A program made the position numbers and the translations under genes. This document shows, one piece after another, positions 6,724 through 13,619 of a DNA stretch of 14,822 bases. A model generated the notes under the pieces. It saw only the letters and a program-made list of their open reading frames with translations, was not told the origin of the DNA and did not search any database. Origin of the DNA: Alphaproteobacteria bacterium (GTDB lineage: Bacteria; Pseudomonadota; Alphaproteobacteria; Rhodobacterales; Rhodobacteraceae); NCBI GenBank assembly GCA_003695135.1, contig RFIR01000255.1, positions 1 to 14,822 of the forward strand, written 5' to 3'. Positions within the stretch are counted from its first letter, which is position 1. The number at the start of each line of letters is the position of its first letter.

Positions 6724-6737
6724 TTGAACATGTTCAG
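6724..6737 (+). promoter_or_regulatory. FNR/DNR-like palindrome upstream of hao
   Basis: TTGAACATGTTCAG contains the perfect 12-bp palindrome TGAACATGTTCA (6725-6736) and resembles the CRP/FNR-superfamily site TTGAN-N4-NTCAA. It lies about 340 nt upstream of hao and about 36 nt upstream of the possible small leader ORF. TTGAAC could also serve as a -35 with the AT-rich AGCATATTTT (6748-6757) as a poor -10. The palindrome is certain; the regulator class is a guess. Confidence 0.4.
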
Positions 6738-6772
6738 GACTCCCAAGAGCATATTTTCCCGGGAGAACGACC

Positions 6773-6850
6773 ATGCAGACCGATGGCTCCAGCGCCCGGA
6801 TCGCCACCTCCCTGTCGCGCCAGTCGCTTCAACTGCGCTCGGCGGGCTGA
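6773..6850 (+). CDS. Possible 25-residue leader peptide upstream of hao
   Basis: ATG 6773 follows a well-placed GGGAG (6761-6765, 7-nt spacing) and opens a 25-codon frame rich in Ser (6), Arg (3), Ala (3), Leu (3) and Gln (3), ending in TGA at 6848-6850. No membrane segment, cysteine or known motif is visible. The position between a candidate promoter and two downstream hairpins before hao fits a regulatory leader peptide, or a small stress protein. The evidence is the ribosome binding site and location only; no coding bias can be judged at this length. Confidence 0.35.
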   Translation: MQTDGSSARIATSLSRQSLQLRSAG

Positions 6851-6997
6851 CGGGAGAGGCTGTCGAGGCTTGCGCCGCCCCTGCCGATATCGGCGCGGTC
6901 GAGAAATGGCGGGCGTGGCGCGCGACGCCGGCCGGGCGGGGCCGAGGCGGCGCGGCCCGCGTCCCCGGACCCATCGTCTCTTCGCCTGCCGGTTCTA

Positions 6998-7052
6998 AGG
7001 CAGTCGAGCTGCCTGCGACATTTTCGTCCCATGCAGCCCTGCGCGGCAGGGC
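6998..7052 (+). promoter_or_regulatory. Two hairpins in the hao 5' leader
   Basis: Two perfect hairpins lie just before hao. AGGCAG-TCGAG-CTGCCT occupies 6998-7014, and GCCCTGC-GCG-GCAGGGC (7-bp stem, 3-nt loop) occupies 7036-7052. The second ends about 9 nt before the GGGGAAG Shine-Dalgarno (7060-7066) and could affect ribosome access or mRNA stability. No T-run follows, so they are not simple terminators. I could not match them to a known riboswitch. Confidence 0.45.
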
Positions 7053-7070
7053 CACTCATGGGGAAGTGTC

Positions 7071-8675
7071 ATGAATCCGTCCTCCACCCTTTCATTGCTG
7101 CGTGGCATCTGCGCGGCTGCTCTGCTGGCGACCGCGACTTCCGGCGGCCCTGCCGCGGCGGAATCCTGGCCCACGGTTCCCGACGAGCTTTTCGCGGCGC
7201 TGGGGCTGGAACGCGACGTGCCTGCCAACGTGCTCTACGACGCCGTGGCGGCGCGCTTCCACGACCAGGACCAGGGCTACGGCAAGGGCAAGTTCGCCGA
7301 TCTGTGGGAGCCGATCGCCATTTCGCGCTATTTCGATCCGGGGCTCTACGAAGGCCGCGACAATCTCGATTTCGAAGTGCAGGCCGGTGAATGCGCAAGC
7401 TGCCACGAATCGGTCACGCCCGGCTGGGTGCACAGCTGGGACAACAGCGTGCATGCCGATCTCGACGCGATCCGCGCCCTGCCGGAAGACGACTCGCGCG
7501 CCTACAAGAAGGAACATCTGGCCGAGGTCGAAGCGAACCTGCGGTCGATGGGCCTGCTGGCCGAAGGCCAGCCGCTGGCCACCGTCGGCTGCGCCGACTG
7601 CCACCTGGGCGTGAACGTGAAAGCAGGCAACCACAAGACGGACCTCAGATTGCCGGACGCCGCCGCCTGCGGCCAGTGCCATGTGCGCCAGTTCAGCGAG
7701 CGCGAATCGGAGCGCGACACGATCACCTGGCCGCAGGATCAGTGGCCGGCCGGGCGGCCGAGCCATGCGCTGTCGCTGCAGGCCAATTACGAGACGGCGA
7801 TCTGGGCCGGCATGACCCAGCGCGAAGTGGCCGAGGGCTGCACGATGTGCCACACCACGCAGGCGACCTGCAACCAGTGCCATACCCGGCACGAATTCTC
7901 GGCTGCGCAGGCGCGCAAGCCCGAGGTCTGCTCGAACTGCCACAACGGGGTCGATCACAACGAGTTCGAGAACTACATGCTGTCGCGCCACGGCATCATC
8001 TACCAGGCCAACGGCGACAAGTGGGACTGGGACAAGCCGCTGTCGGAGGCTTTCGCCTCGGCCGGTTACAACGCGCCGACCTGCCAGACCTGCCACATGG
8101 GGCTGCACGGCCAGCCCACGCACAACCTGGTGCAGAAGGTCCGCTGGGGCTTCGCGCCGATGCGCTCGATCGCCGACAATCTCGACCATCCCTTCTTCGC
8201 CGAGCGGCGCGAGCTCTGGGTCGCGACCTGCTCGCAGTGCCACTCGCCGAGCTTCGCCAATGCATGGCTCGACTCGATGGACAAGGGCACCGAGCAGGGC
8301 CTGCGCGTGGTCGAGCAGGGCAATGCCGAGCTCAAGGCGATGTATGACGAGGGCATCCTGATCGGTCAGGTGACAAACCGGCCGGCCCCGCCGAAGCCGG
8401 ACGAGGATGCACCGGGCGGCTTCTTCGGACTGTTCTGGACCGAGGGCAACAACCCGACCGCGATCGAGTACCGCAACGCCCAGATGTGGGAACAGCAGCT
8501 GATGCGGCAGTTCAAGGGCCTCGCCCATGCCAATCCCGGCGGCTTCACCTACACGCATGGCTGGTCTGAGCTGATCGGCTCGGTGGCGATAATCCGCGAC
8601 GAGGCGACCCGCCTGCGCGAGTTCCGCGAGCTTCAGGCCAAGGTGCGCGAGCTTGAGAACGCCGCGGACCGCTGA
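7071..8675 (+). CDS. haoA: Octahaem hydroxylamine oxidoreductase-like cytochrome c (HaoA family)
   Basis: The family oxidises hydroxylamine to NO or nitrite (periplasmic HAO of ammonia oxidisers); some homologues instead reduce nitrite. The 534-residue precursor has a Sec signal peptide (cleavage near residue 30, PAAAES) and exactly eight CxxCH haem sites, with first cysteines at 108, 174, 200, 257, 267, 287, 338 and 387. The spacing of sites four to six (CTMCH, CNQCH, CSNCH) and the C-terminal KGLAHANPGGFTYTHGW block match octahaem HAO rather than pentahaem NrfA. Whether the tyrosine that cross-links the P460 haem is conserved could not be settled by eye; Tyr467 (IEYRNAQMW) lies in the right part of the protein. 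The ATG at 7071 has GGGGAAG upstream. HaoB follows, supporting the oxidative HaoA type known from Nitrosomonas and roseobacters. No amo genes are visible, so detoxification or heterotrophic nitrification is inferred. Confidence 0.92.
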   Translation: MNPSSTLSLLRGICAAALLATATSGGPAAAESWPTVPDELFAALGLERDVPANVLYDAVAARFHDQDQGYGKGKFADLWEPIAISRYFDPGLYEGRDNLDFEVQAGECASCHESVTPGWVHSWDNSVHADLDAIRALPEDDSRAYKKEHLAEVEANLRSMGLLAEGQPLATVGCADCHLGVNVKAGNHKTDLRLPDAAACGQCHVRQFSERESERDTITWPQDQWPAGRPSHALSLQANYETAIWAGMTQREVAEGCTMCHTTQATCNQCHTRHEFSAAQARKPEVCSNCHNGVDHNEFENYMLSRHGIIYQANGDKWDWDKPLSEAFASAGYNAPTCQTCHMGLHGQPTHNLVQKVRWGFAPMRSIADNLDHPFFAERRELWVATCSQCHSPSFANAWLDSMDKGTEQGLRVVEQGNAELKAMYDEGILIGQVTNRPAPPKPDEDAPGGFFGLFWTEGNNPTAIEYRNAQMWEQQLMRQFKGLAHANPGGFTYTHGWSELIGSVAIIRDEATRLREFRELQAKVRELENAADR

Positions 8676-8695
8676 TCGGGCGATCCGTGCGATAC

Positions 8696-8725
8696 GGGCG
8701 GGGCCGGATTCCTCCGGCCCCGTCC
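8696..8725 (+). terminator. Strong hairpin between haoA and haoB
   Basis: Inverted repeat GGGGCCGGA (8700-8708) / TCCGGCCCC (8713-8721) with a TTCC loop is extended by further pairs out to 8696 and 8725, interrupted only by one G-T pair. GCTTTCCC follows, too short a T-run for a classical terminator. It most likely attenuates transcription or protects the 3' end of hao mRNA, giving more cytochrome than HaoB. Confidence 0.55.
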
Positions 8726-8768
8726 CGCTTTCCCGGCCCCCGGCCGGCCGCTTCGGAGTGACGGGCCC

Positions 8769-9839
8769 ATGTCGAACCCGACCGCAACCGCACCCGGCGC
8801 CGCCGTCATCGGCGCCCCGGCACGCGCCCGCCGCCACCCCTTTCTGATCGCCGGGGCGATCCTCGCCGCATCGGGGGCGCTCGCCCTGGGGATGCCGGGG
8901 GGGCTGCCCGTTCTGGCGGAAGATCAGCCGGCGCCGGCGCCGCTCGTGCTGGCGCCGGATCCCGGAAAGGCCGTGTCGGAGGCCACGGCATCGCTGGCCG
9001 CGCGCTTCGGCGAGGGCGCCGAAGCCGTCGCGCTGCAGCTGACGGCCGAGGGCGAGCCGCGACCGCTGGCGCTGGGCGAGGCGGTGCGCCTGCCGGACGG
9101 CACCACGCATCTGGTCCGCTGGGCCTCGCAAGGGGCGCTGCCGATCCTGCGCCGCGACATCCGCCCCGAGGAGGAGGCCGCGCTGATCGACGCGCTCGAC
9201 CGCCATCTGCCCGCGGGCAGCACCATCCTGGCCTTTCCCGACGTCTCGCGCCGGCTGGCTGCCGTCATCCCGGCGCGGTTCCCGCTGGCGGAGGCGGCCG
9301 AGCCGCTGGCGATTCCGGCCGACTGGGCCGGGCGTGCCGAGGCCATCGCCGCGCAACAGGCCGAGCTGCTCGGCCAGCCGGTGTCCTCCCGCGCCCCCGC
9401 CGGGGCGCTGACGGCGTTTCTCGAGGCGCTTCTGGCCGAGGACGTGCACGGCGCCGCCCGGCTCCGGGTTCTGGCCGGCGCCGGCGAGGCCTTCGTGCTG
9501 ATCCACCTCGAGGACGCCTTCCAGATCGGTCAGATCGGCGCGCACCGGCCCGAAATGGTGCGGATGCCGGTGGGGGGCGAGACCTTCTCGCACGATCTCG
9601 CGCGCGGGGTTCGGCGCACGGCCGAGGCCGGCGGGCATGCCGCCTGGGCGCTGGATCGCGGACCCGACGGCGCCGTGCGCGCCCATTTCCTGCACGACCG
9701 GGCCGAGACGGCGACGCTGCTCGCACAGCTTCTGCCATTCAACACCAGCCGGCTGGGCGAAGTGCCGGGAACGCGGCTCGTCTGGCAGTCGGGCGGCTAC
9801 TGGCTCTACCGCATAGAGCAGGTCGCAAAGGCCGGATGA
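8769..9839 (+). CDS. haoB: HaoB-like membrane-anchored protein
   Basis: The 356-residue product has a short cytoplasmic N-terminus with RARRHP, one transmembrane helix (about 22-43, FLIAGAILAASGALALGMPG) and a large domain predicted to be periplasmic, rich in Ala, Leu, Glu and Arg with no CxxCH. Gene order immediately after haoA, size and single anchor match HaoB (orf2 in Nitrosomonas), thought to assist HAO, though its precise function is not established. I assign it from position and general features more than from motifs. The C-terminal half contains LLPFNTSRLGEVPGTRLVWQ and GGYWLYRIEQ, which look like conserved strands. The ATG at 8769 has GGAG 10 nt upstream, and the intergenic hairpin may lower its expression relative to haoA. 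Confidence 0.72.
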   Translation: MSNPTATAPGAAVIGAPARARRHPFLIAGAILAASGALALGMPGGLPVLAEDQPAPAPLVLAPDPGKAVSEATASLAARFGEGAEAVALQLTAEGEPRPLALGEAVRLPDGTTHLVRWASQGALPILRRDIRPEEEAALIDALDRHLPAGSTILAFPDVSRRLAAVIPARFPLAEAAEPLAIPADWAGRAEAIAAQQAELLGQPVSSRAPAGALTAFLEALLAEDVHGAARLRVLAGAGEAFVLIHLEDAFQIGQIGAHRPEMVRMPVGGETFSHDLARGVRRTAEAGGHAAWALDRGPDGAVRAHFLHDRAETATLLAQLLPFNTSRLGEVPGTRLVWQSGGYWLYRIEQVAKAG

Positions 9840-9878
9840 CCCCGGCGGCAGGCCGGACCCACCGGTTTAGCGGCCGCC

Positions 9879-9919
9879 GGTACCACAGACACCTAAAATC
9901 CCGCTATAGTGGTGGTACC
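9879..9919 (+). promoter_or_regulatory. Promoter and inverted-repeat operator of the mocR-like pseudogene
   Basis: GGTACCAC (9879-9886) and GTGGTACC (9912-9919) form a perfect 8-bp inverted repeat with a 25-nt spacer. Between them lies TATAGT (9905-9910), a good -10 element, with ACCACA at a 17-nt spacing as a poor -35. GGTACCA-type half sites near the promoter are typical of MocR/GabR/PdxR operators, so this is probably the autoregulatory site of the decayed gene and may still bind a paralogue. Confidence 0.5.
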
Positions 9920-9936
9920 AGCGGGGTGCCGGCGCA

Positions 9937-11418
9937 ATGCAGTTTTCCCTCTTCGTCGATCCGAACCGGCCCAAGACGCTCCAGCGGCAGGTCGTGGACC
10001 AGATCTGCTAGATGATCCTGACCGGTCGGCTCAAAAGCGGCGATCCGGTGCCCGGGTCGCGGGCGCTGGCGGCGCAGCTCGGCGTGTCGCGCAATACCGT
10101 CATCATCGCCTACGAGCATCTGGTTGCCGAGGGCTAGCTGGTGGTGCGCCAATCTCGGCACCTTCGTCACCGACGAGCTGCCCGATCAGGCGCTGAACGC
10201 ATCACCTCCCGACGCTCTGCCGACGGCCGCGGAGACAAGCCGGCGCGGGCCGGGCATGCTCGACCGGATCGCCGGCCGGGCGTTTCCGGTCCAGGAGCTC
10301 CGCAACGCGGCCGCAGGGCGGCTGCACACCGATTTCTGGCTGGGCCGGGTGGACCCCGAGGTGTTTCCCGTCGCCGAATGGCGCCGCATCCTCGACCTGA
10401 AGCTGCGGTTCGGACGCACGGCGCTTGCCGAATACGGTGACCCGCAGGGGCTGGTGGCGCTGCGCCGTGCCATCGCCGGCCATCTCGGCCCGGCGCGCGG
10501 GATTTCCTGCACCGCGGAAGAGGTCGTCATCACCGCCGGTTCGCAGGAGGCGCTGATGCTGATCGCGCGGGCCGCCGAGGGCGAGGCGCGCGTCTTTCTG
10601 CACGAGGATCCGGGCTATGGCGGCGCGATCCATCTCTGCGCCCTGTGCGGTTTCGACTGTCGGCCCGTCCCCGTGGACCGCGATGGTCTGGTCGTCGCGG
10701 CCTTGCCCGAGGAACCGGGCGCAATGCTCTACGTCACGCCGTCGCACCAGTTCCCGACCGGTGTGACCCTGTCACTGGCGCGCCGCCTGGAACTCCTGGC
10801 CTGGGCCGAGCGCACCGACAGCCTGATCGTCGAGGACGACTATGACGGCGATTTCCGCCATGACGGCTCGCCCCTGACCGCGCTGCGCGGGATCGACACC
10901 ACCGGCCGCGTCCTCTATGTCGGCACCTTCTCGAAATCGCTGAGCCCGGTGCTGCGCATGGGCTATATCGTCGGCACCGCGGCGGCGGCGCGCACGCTCG
11001 GCCGCTGGAAACAGCTTCTGACCAACGGCCCGCCCTGGCACATGCAGGCAGCGCTGGCCGATTTCATGGAGAGCGGCGCCTTCGCCCGCCACCTGCGCCG
11101 GATCCGCCGGGTCTACCACAATCGCCACGACGCGCTGATCGATGCGATCGAGGCCCATTTCCCGGGCTCGGAAATCCTGGGGCGGCGCGGTGGCATGCAT
11201 GTCGCCTGGCACCTGCCCGATCACGGCTTCGCCCGTCGCCTGCAGAAACAGGCGCTCACGCGCGGTATCGGTATCTACACTGCCGAGGACGGGGGGCCTG
11301 CCTTTCGCCCGGCAACGATCGCCACCGCGACCTGCTGATGCTGGGTTATGCCGCCGTGCCCGAGGACCGCATTCGCGCCGCGATCGCCGAGCTGGCGGCC
11401 ATTGCGGGGGAGGGGTAG
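9937..11418 (+). pseudogene. Decayed MocR/PdxR-type GntR-aminotransferase regulator
   Basis: MocR regulators fuse an N-terminal GntR winged helix to a PLP-binding fold-type I aminotransferase domain. Translation from ATG 9937 gives a clear GntR helix region (QRQVVDQIC, LAAQLGVSRNTVIIAYEHLV) broken by TAG at 10009-10011, where Gln is likely, and TAG at 10135-10137, where Tyr is expected (EG-Y-L). A frame change follows near 10150 (VVR to ANLGTFVTDELP). The aminotransferase domain is then open for almost 400 codons, with TFSKSLSPVLRMGY carrying the PLP lysine. Near 11310 a missing base shifts frame again, so the intended tail (LLMLGYAAVPEDRIRAAIAEL) ends at TAG 11416-11418. Four lesions point to inactivation rather than sequencing error. 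An ATG at 10257 could still yield an aminotransferase-only product. It may once have controlled the ALA synthase gene just downstream. Confidence 0.85.
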
Positions 11419-11421
11419 GCC

Positions 11422-11709
11422 ATGGACCTGTCACTTGCGACATTTGCGGAGGTTGCCCTGGCGCCGGCGCTCGCGCCGCTCGCGGCCGCCGCGCCGCAGC
11501 AGCCCGGTCTCGGGGCGGGCCCCATGATCAGGGCCGACGGTACCCCCGACATCGGTGCCGTGGTCGCCCGGCTCGAGGCGCGCGTGGCGGCAGGCGACGC
11601 CCCGCCCGCGGAACTCGCCATGCTCCCGCGCAGCTACGACACGCTGGGCCGGATCGCCGACGCGCGCACCATGCGCGATCTTCCGGCGCAGCTTGAGACG
11701 GACCGATGA
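11422..11709 (+). CDS. Small CcmI/CycH-like protein or fragment
   Basis: A 95-residue product. The first 35 residues are hydrophobic, rich in Ala, Pro and Leu. The second half (GTPDIGAVVARLEARVAAG ... LPRSYDTLGRIADART) resembles the segment just before and within the first TPR of CcmI/CycH, the apocytochrome chaperone of cytochrome c maturation (usual pattern VARLAARL-x10-WxxLARSYxxLGR). A full CcmI is about 400 residues with two N-terminal membrane helices, so this is at most a fragment or a stand-alone mini-protein. It starts 3 nt after the end of the mocR-like pseudogene in the same frame and overlaps the ALA synthase start by ATGA, implying coupled translation. Next to an octahaem cytochrome a c-type maturation role is attractive but unproven. 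Confidence 0.5.
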   Translation: MDLSLATFAEVALAPALAPLAAAAPQQPGLGAGPMIRADGTPDIGAVVARLEARVAAGDAPPAELAMLPRSYDTLGRIADARTMRDLPAQLETDR

Positions 11710-12980
11710 CAGGGAGCGCATGGAAGATGCATGACAGCAGGGACATGGGCGGAATTGCCGCCGCGCCCGACTATGCGGGCCTGATCGAGGACCGGCTCGA
11801 CGCGATCCGCGCCGAGGGGCGCTACCGCGTCTTCGTCGAGCACGGGCGGCAGGCGGGCGCCTTTCCGCGCTCGATCATGCAGACGCCCCGGGGCCCGCGC
11901 GAGATCGTGGTCTGGTGCTCGAACGACTATCTCGGCATGGGCCAGCACCCGGACGTGCTGGCCGCCATGAAGACGGCGGTGGACCGCTTCGGCGCCGGCG
12001 CCGGGGGCACGCGCAACATCTCGGGCACCCACGGGCCGATCGCGGCGCTGGAGCGGGAGCTGGCCGAACTGCACGGCAAGGCCGCCGCGCTGGTCTTCGG
12101 CTGCGGCTGGCTGGCCAATCACGCCACGCTGTCGGCGCTGGGGCAGATCCTGCCCGATTGCCTGATCCTGTCGGACGCGGGCAACCACGCCAGCATGATC
12201 GAGGGCATCCGCGCCGCGCGCTGCGAGCGGGTGATCTTCCGCCACAACGACCTGGAACATCTCGAGGCGCTGCTGGCCGCCCAGCCGCGCAACCGCTGCA
12301 AGGTGATCGCCTTCGAGAGCGTGCATTCGATGGAGGGCGATTTCGCACCCGTTGCCGAGATCGTGGAGCTTGCCCGCCGCTACGGGGCGCTGACCTACCT
12401 CGACGAGGTGCATGCGGTGGGCCTTTACGGGCCGACTGGCGCCGGCCTGGCCGAGGCGCAGGGTGCGGCCGAGGGGATCGACATCATCCAGGGCACGCTG
12501 GCCAAGGGTTTTGGCGTGGTGGGCGGCTACATCGCCGGTTCGGCGGCGATGATCGACGCCATCCGCAGCCACGGCTCGGGCTTCATCTTCACCACCGCGA
12601 TGCCGCCGGCGGTGGCGGCCGGGGCGCTGGCCTCGGTGCGGCATCTGCGCCGGTCGGGCAGCGAGCGGGCGGCGTTGGCGGAGCGCGCCTTGCGCCTGCG
12701 CGGCGGGCTCGACGCCCGGCGCATCCCGCATCTGGCCAATCCCGGCCACATCGTACCCGTCATGGTGGGCGATGCGGCGCGTTGCAAGCGCTTGTCGGAT
12801 CTGCTGCTGGCCGAGCACGCGGCCTATGTCCAGCCGATCAACTATCCCACGGTTGCACACGGCACCGAGCGGCTGCGCATCACCGCCACGCCGCTGCACG
12901 AGGACGCGATGATGGACCGCTTCCTCGACGGGCTCGAGGCCTGCTGGACGGCGCTGCAACTGCCGCGCGCGACGGGATGA
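11706..12980 (+). CDS. 5-aminolevulinate synthase paralogue
   Basis: ALA synthase is a PLP enzyme condensing glycine with succinyl-CoA, the first step of haem synthesis in alphaproteobacteria. The product shows GRYRVFVEHGRQAGAFP, VWCSNDYLGMGQHPDVL, the ALAS-type GGTRNISGT, NHASMIEGIR (His161), YLDEVHAVGLYGPTGAG (Asp233, His236), GTLAKGFGVVGGY with PLP lysine Lys267, and the C-terminal YVQPINYPTV-HGTERLR, which separates ALAS from related oxoamine synthases. Oddities are FGCGWLANHATLS where HemA has FSSAYIANDATLS, and a short N-terminal extension if ATG 11706 is used; ATG 11727 and 11745 are alternatives. At 424 residues it is slightly longer than the usual 405-407. Divergence from canonical HemA suggests a dedicated second copy (HemT-like), placed where extra haem for HaoA, HTHP and NorY is needed. 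Substrate specificity is not proven. Confidence 0.88.
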   Translation: MTGSAWKMHDSRDMGGIAAAPDYAGLIEDRLDAIRAEGRYRVFVEHGRQAGAFPRSIMQTPRGPREIVVWCSNDYLGMGQHPDVLAAMKTAVDRFGAGAGGTRNISGTHGPIAALERELAELHGKAAALVFGCGWLANHATLSALGQILPDCLILSDAGNHASMIEGIRAARCERVIFRHNDLEHLEALLAAQPRNRCKVIAFESVHSMEGDFAPVAEIVELARRYGALTYLDEVHAVGLYGPTGAGLAEAQGAAEGIDIIQGTLAKGFGVVGGYIAGSAAMIDAIRSHGSGFIFTTAMPPAVAAGALASVRHLRRSGSERAALAERALRLRGGLDARRIPHLANPGHIVPVMVGDAARCKRLSDLLLAEHAAYVQPINYPTVAHGTERLRITATPLHEDAMMDRFLDGLEACWTALQLPRATG

Positions 12981-13029
12981 GGGAGCCGGCATGAACGGTC
13001 TGGCCAAGCGGCGGCGCATCTGACTGACC

Positions 13030-13091
13030 ATCGGGGCTGCGACGGGGGTGCACTGACGCCGATGGCGCCGCGCTCAGCCGTCGGCCCCGAT
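13030..13091. terminator. Large stem-loop at the ALAS/Rrf2 convergent junction
   Basis: ATCGGGGC-tg-CGACGG (13030-13045) pairs with CCGTCGGCCCCGAT (13078-13091) over 14 bp with a 2-nt bulge. The loop contains a smaller CGCC-GAT-GGCG hairpin (13057-13067). It lies between the ALA synthase stop and the end of the convergent Rrf2 gene, overlapping its last codons and stop. There is no T-run; the position suggests a two-way terminator or mRNA 3' end. Confidence 0.45.
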
Positions 13092-13514
13092 CGCCGCCCT
13101 GACCTGGGCGGGCTGCGGCACGGCATCGGCGATGCTGCGGCGGTCGAGCCGGGCGAAGAAGGCCTCCTCGGCCTCGGCCAGGATCGGCGAGAGACCGCAA
13201 ACGGGCGCCAGCACGCAACGCACCTCGGCGCCGGGGCGCAGGCATTCGACAAGGCCCGAACACGCCTCGCTGCGGCGCAGGACGTCGCCGATCATGATCT
13301 CGTCGGCCGGCCGCGCGAGCCTGAGCCCGCCGCCGCGGCCGCGGGTGGCCTCGACAAAGCCCTCGCGGGCAAGGAATTGCCCCACCTTGGCGAGATGGTC
13401 GAAGGACAGCCCGTGACGCTCGGCCAGCGAGCGGACCGACAGGGTCCGGTCGGGCACGGAGGCGAGCGACATCAGAATGCGCAGCGCGTAGTCGGAAAAG
13501 GACGAAACCTGCAT
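13074..13514 (-). CDS. Rrf2 family regulator, NsrR-like (second copy)
   Basis: A 146-residue Rrf2 protein opening MQVSSFSDYALRILM, with HTH SVRSLAERHGLSFDHLAKVGQFLAREGFV (26-54) and wing RGRGGGLRLARP. Cysteines 91, 100 and 106 (VECLRPGAEVRCVLAPVC) fit the three-cysteine cluster site of NsrR, and an extra Cys85 is present. It differs clearly from the first copy (HLAKVGQFL versus HLAKIMQRL in the recognition helix), so the two are not a recent duplication. ATG 13514 is chosen because Rrf2 proteins begin at this point; an ATG at 13529 would add five residues. It is divergent from norS across a promoter carrying the matching palindrome, so it probably represses norSY and itself and releases them on NO. 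Confidence 0.88.
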   Translation of the reverse strand: MQVSSFSDYALRILMSLASVPDRTLSVRSLAERHGLSFDHLAKVGQFLAREGFVEATRGRGGGLRLARPADEIMIGDVLRRSEACSGLVECLRPGAEVRCVLAPVCGLSPILAEAEEAFFARLDRRSIADAVPQPAQVRAAIGADG

Positions 13515-13537
13515 GGCGCCACAATGCATCGTAGTCG

Positions 13538-13566
13538 TTGACGGCACAAGGCGGGGACGCTTATAA
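13538..13566 (+). promoter_or_regulatory. Sigma-70-like promoter of norSY
   Basis: TTGACG (13538-13543), a 17-nt spacer and TTATAA (13561-13566) form a near-consensus housekeeping promoter reading towards norS. The predicted start site falls inside the palindrome at 13568-13584, so a bound repressor would block it. This is the best promoter in the window by consensus match. Confidence 0.65.
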
Positions 13567-13567
13567 A

Positions 13568-13584
13568 AGGTATTTGAAATACTT
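13568..13584. promoter_or_regulatory. Palindromic operator matching the one at 5430-5454
   Basis: AGGTATTTGAAATACTT contains the perfect inverted repeat GTATTT-G-AAATAC (13570-13582). Aligned with the first operator, the shared core is GGTATT-N3-AATAC(C/T). Lying directly after the -10 of the norSY promoter and next to the second Rrf2 gene, it is the expected site of an NsrR-type repressor. Confidence 0.75.
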
Positions 13585-13619
13585 AAAAACTGGCTGAGCC
13601 CGGCAAGGGGGAGGAAACC

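Noticed and set aside
7092..9695. An 867-codon open frame antisense to haoA and haoB
   Set aside because: It is exactly opposite two well-supported genes, crosses their intergenic hairpin, and its Arg/Gly/Ala-rich product shows no domain. Long antisense frames are expected at this GC content.
10009..10137. Amber codons in the mocR-like gene as pyrrolysine or other recoding
   Set aside because: Two frameshifts accompany them, the replaced positions fit ordinary Gln and Tyr, and no recoding machinery or element is visible, so simple decay is the better reading.
12991..13023. A 10-codon ORF (MNGLAKRRRI) just after ALA synthase
   Set aside because: Too short to support. In-frame continuation past TGA looks like the start of a small membrane protein (LTIGAATGVH), so it could be a gene remnant, but it stops again within ten codons.
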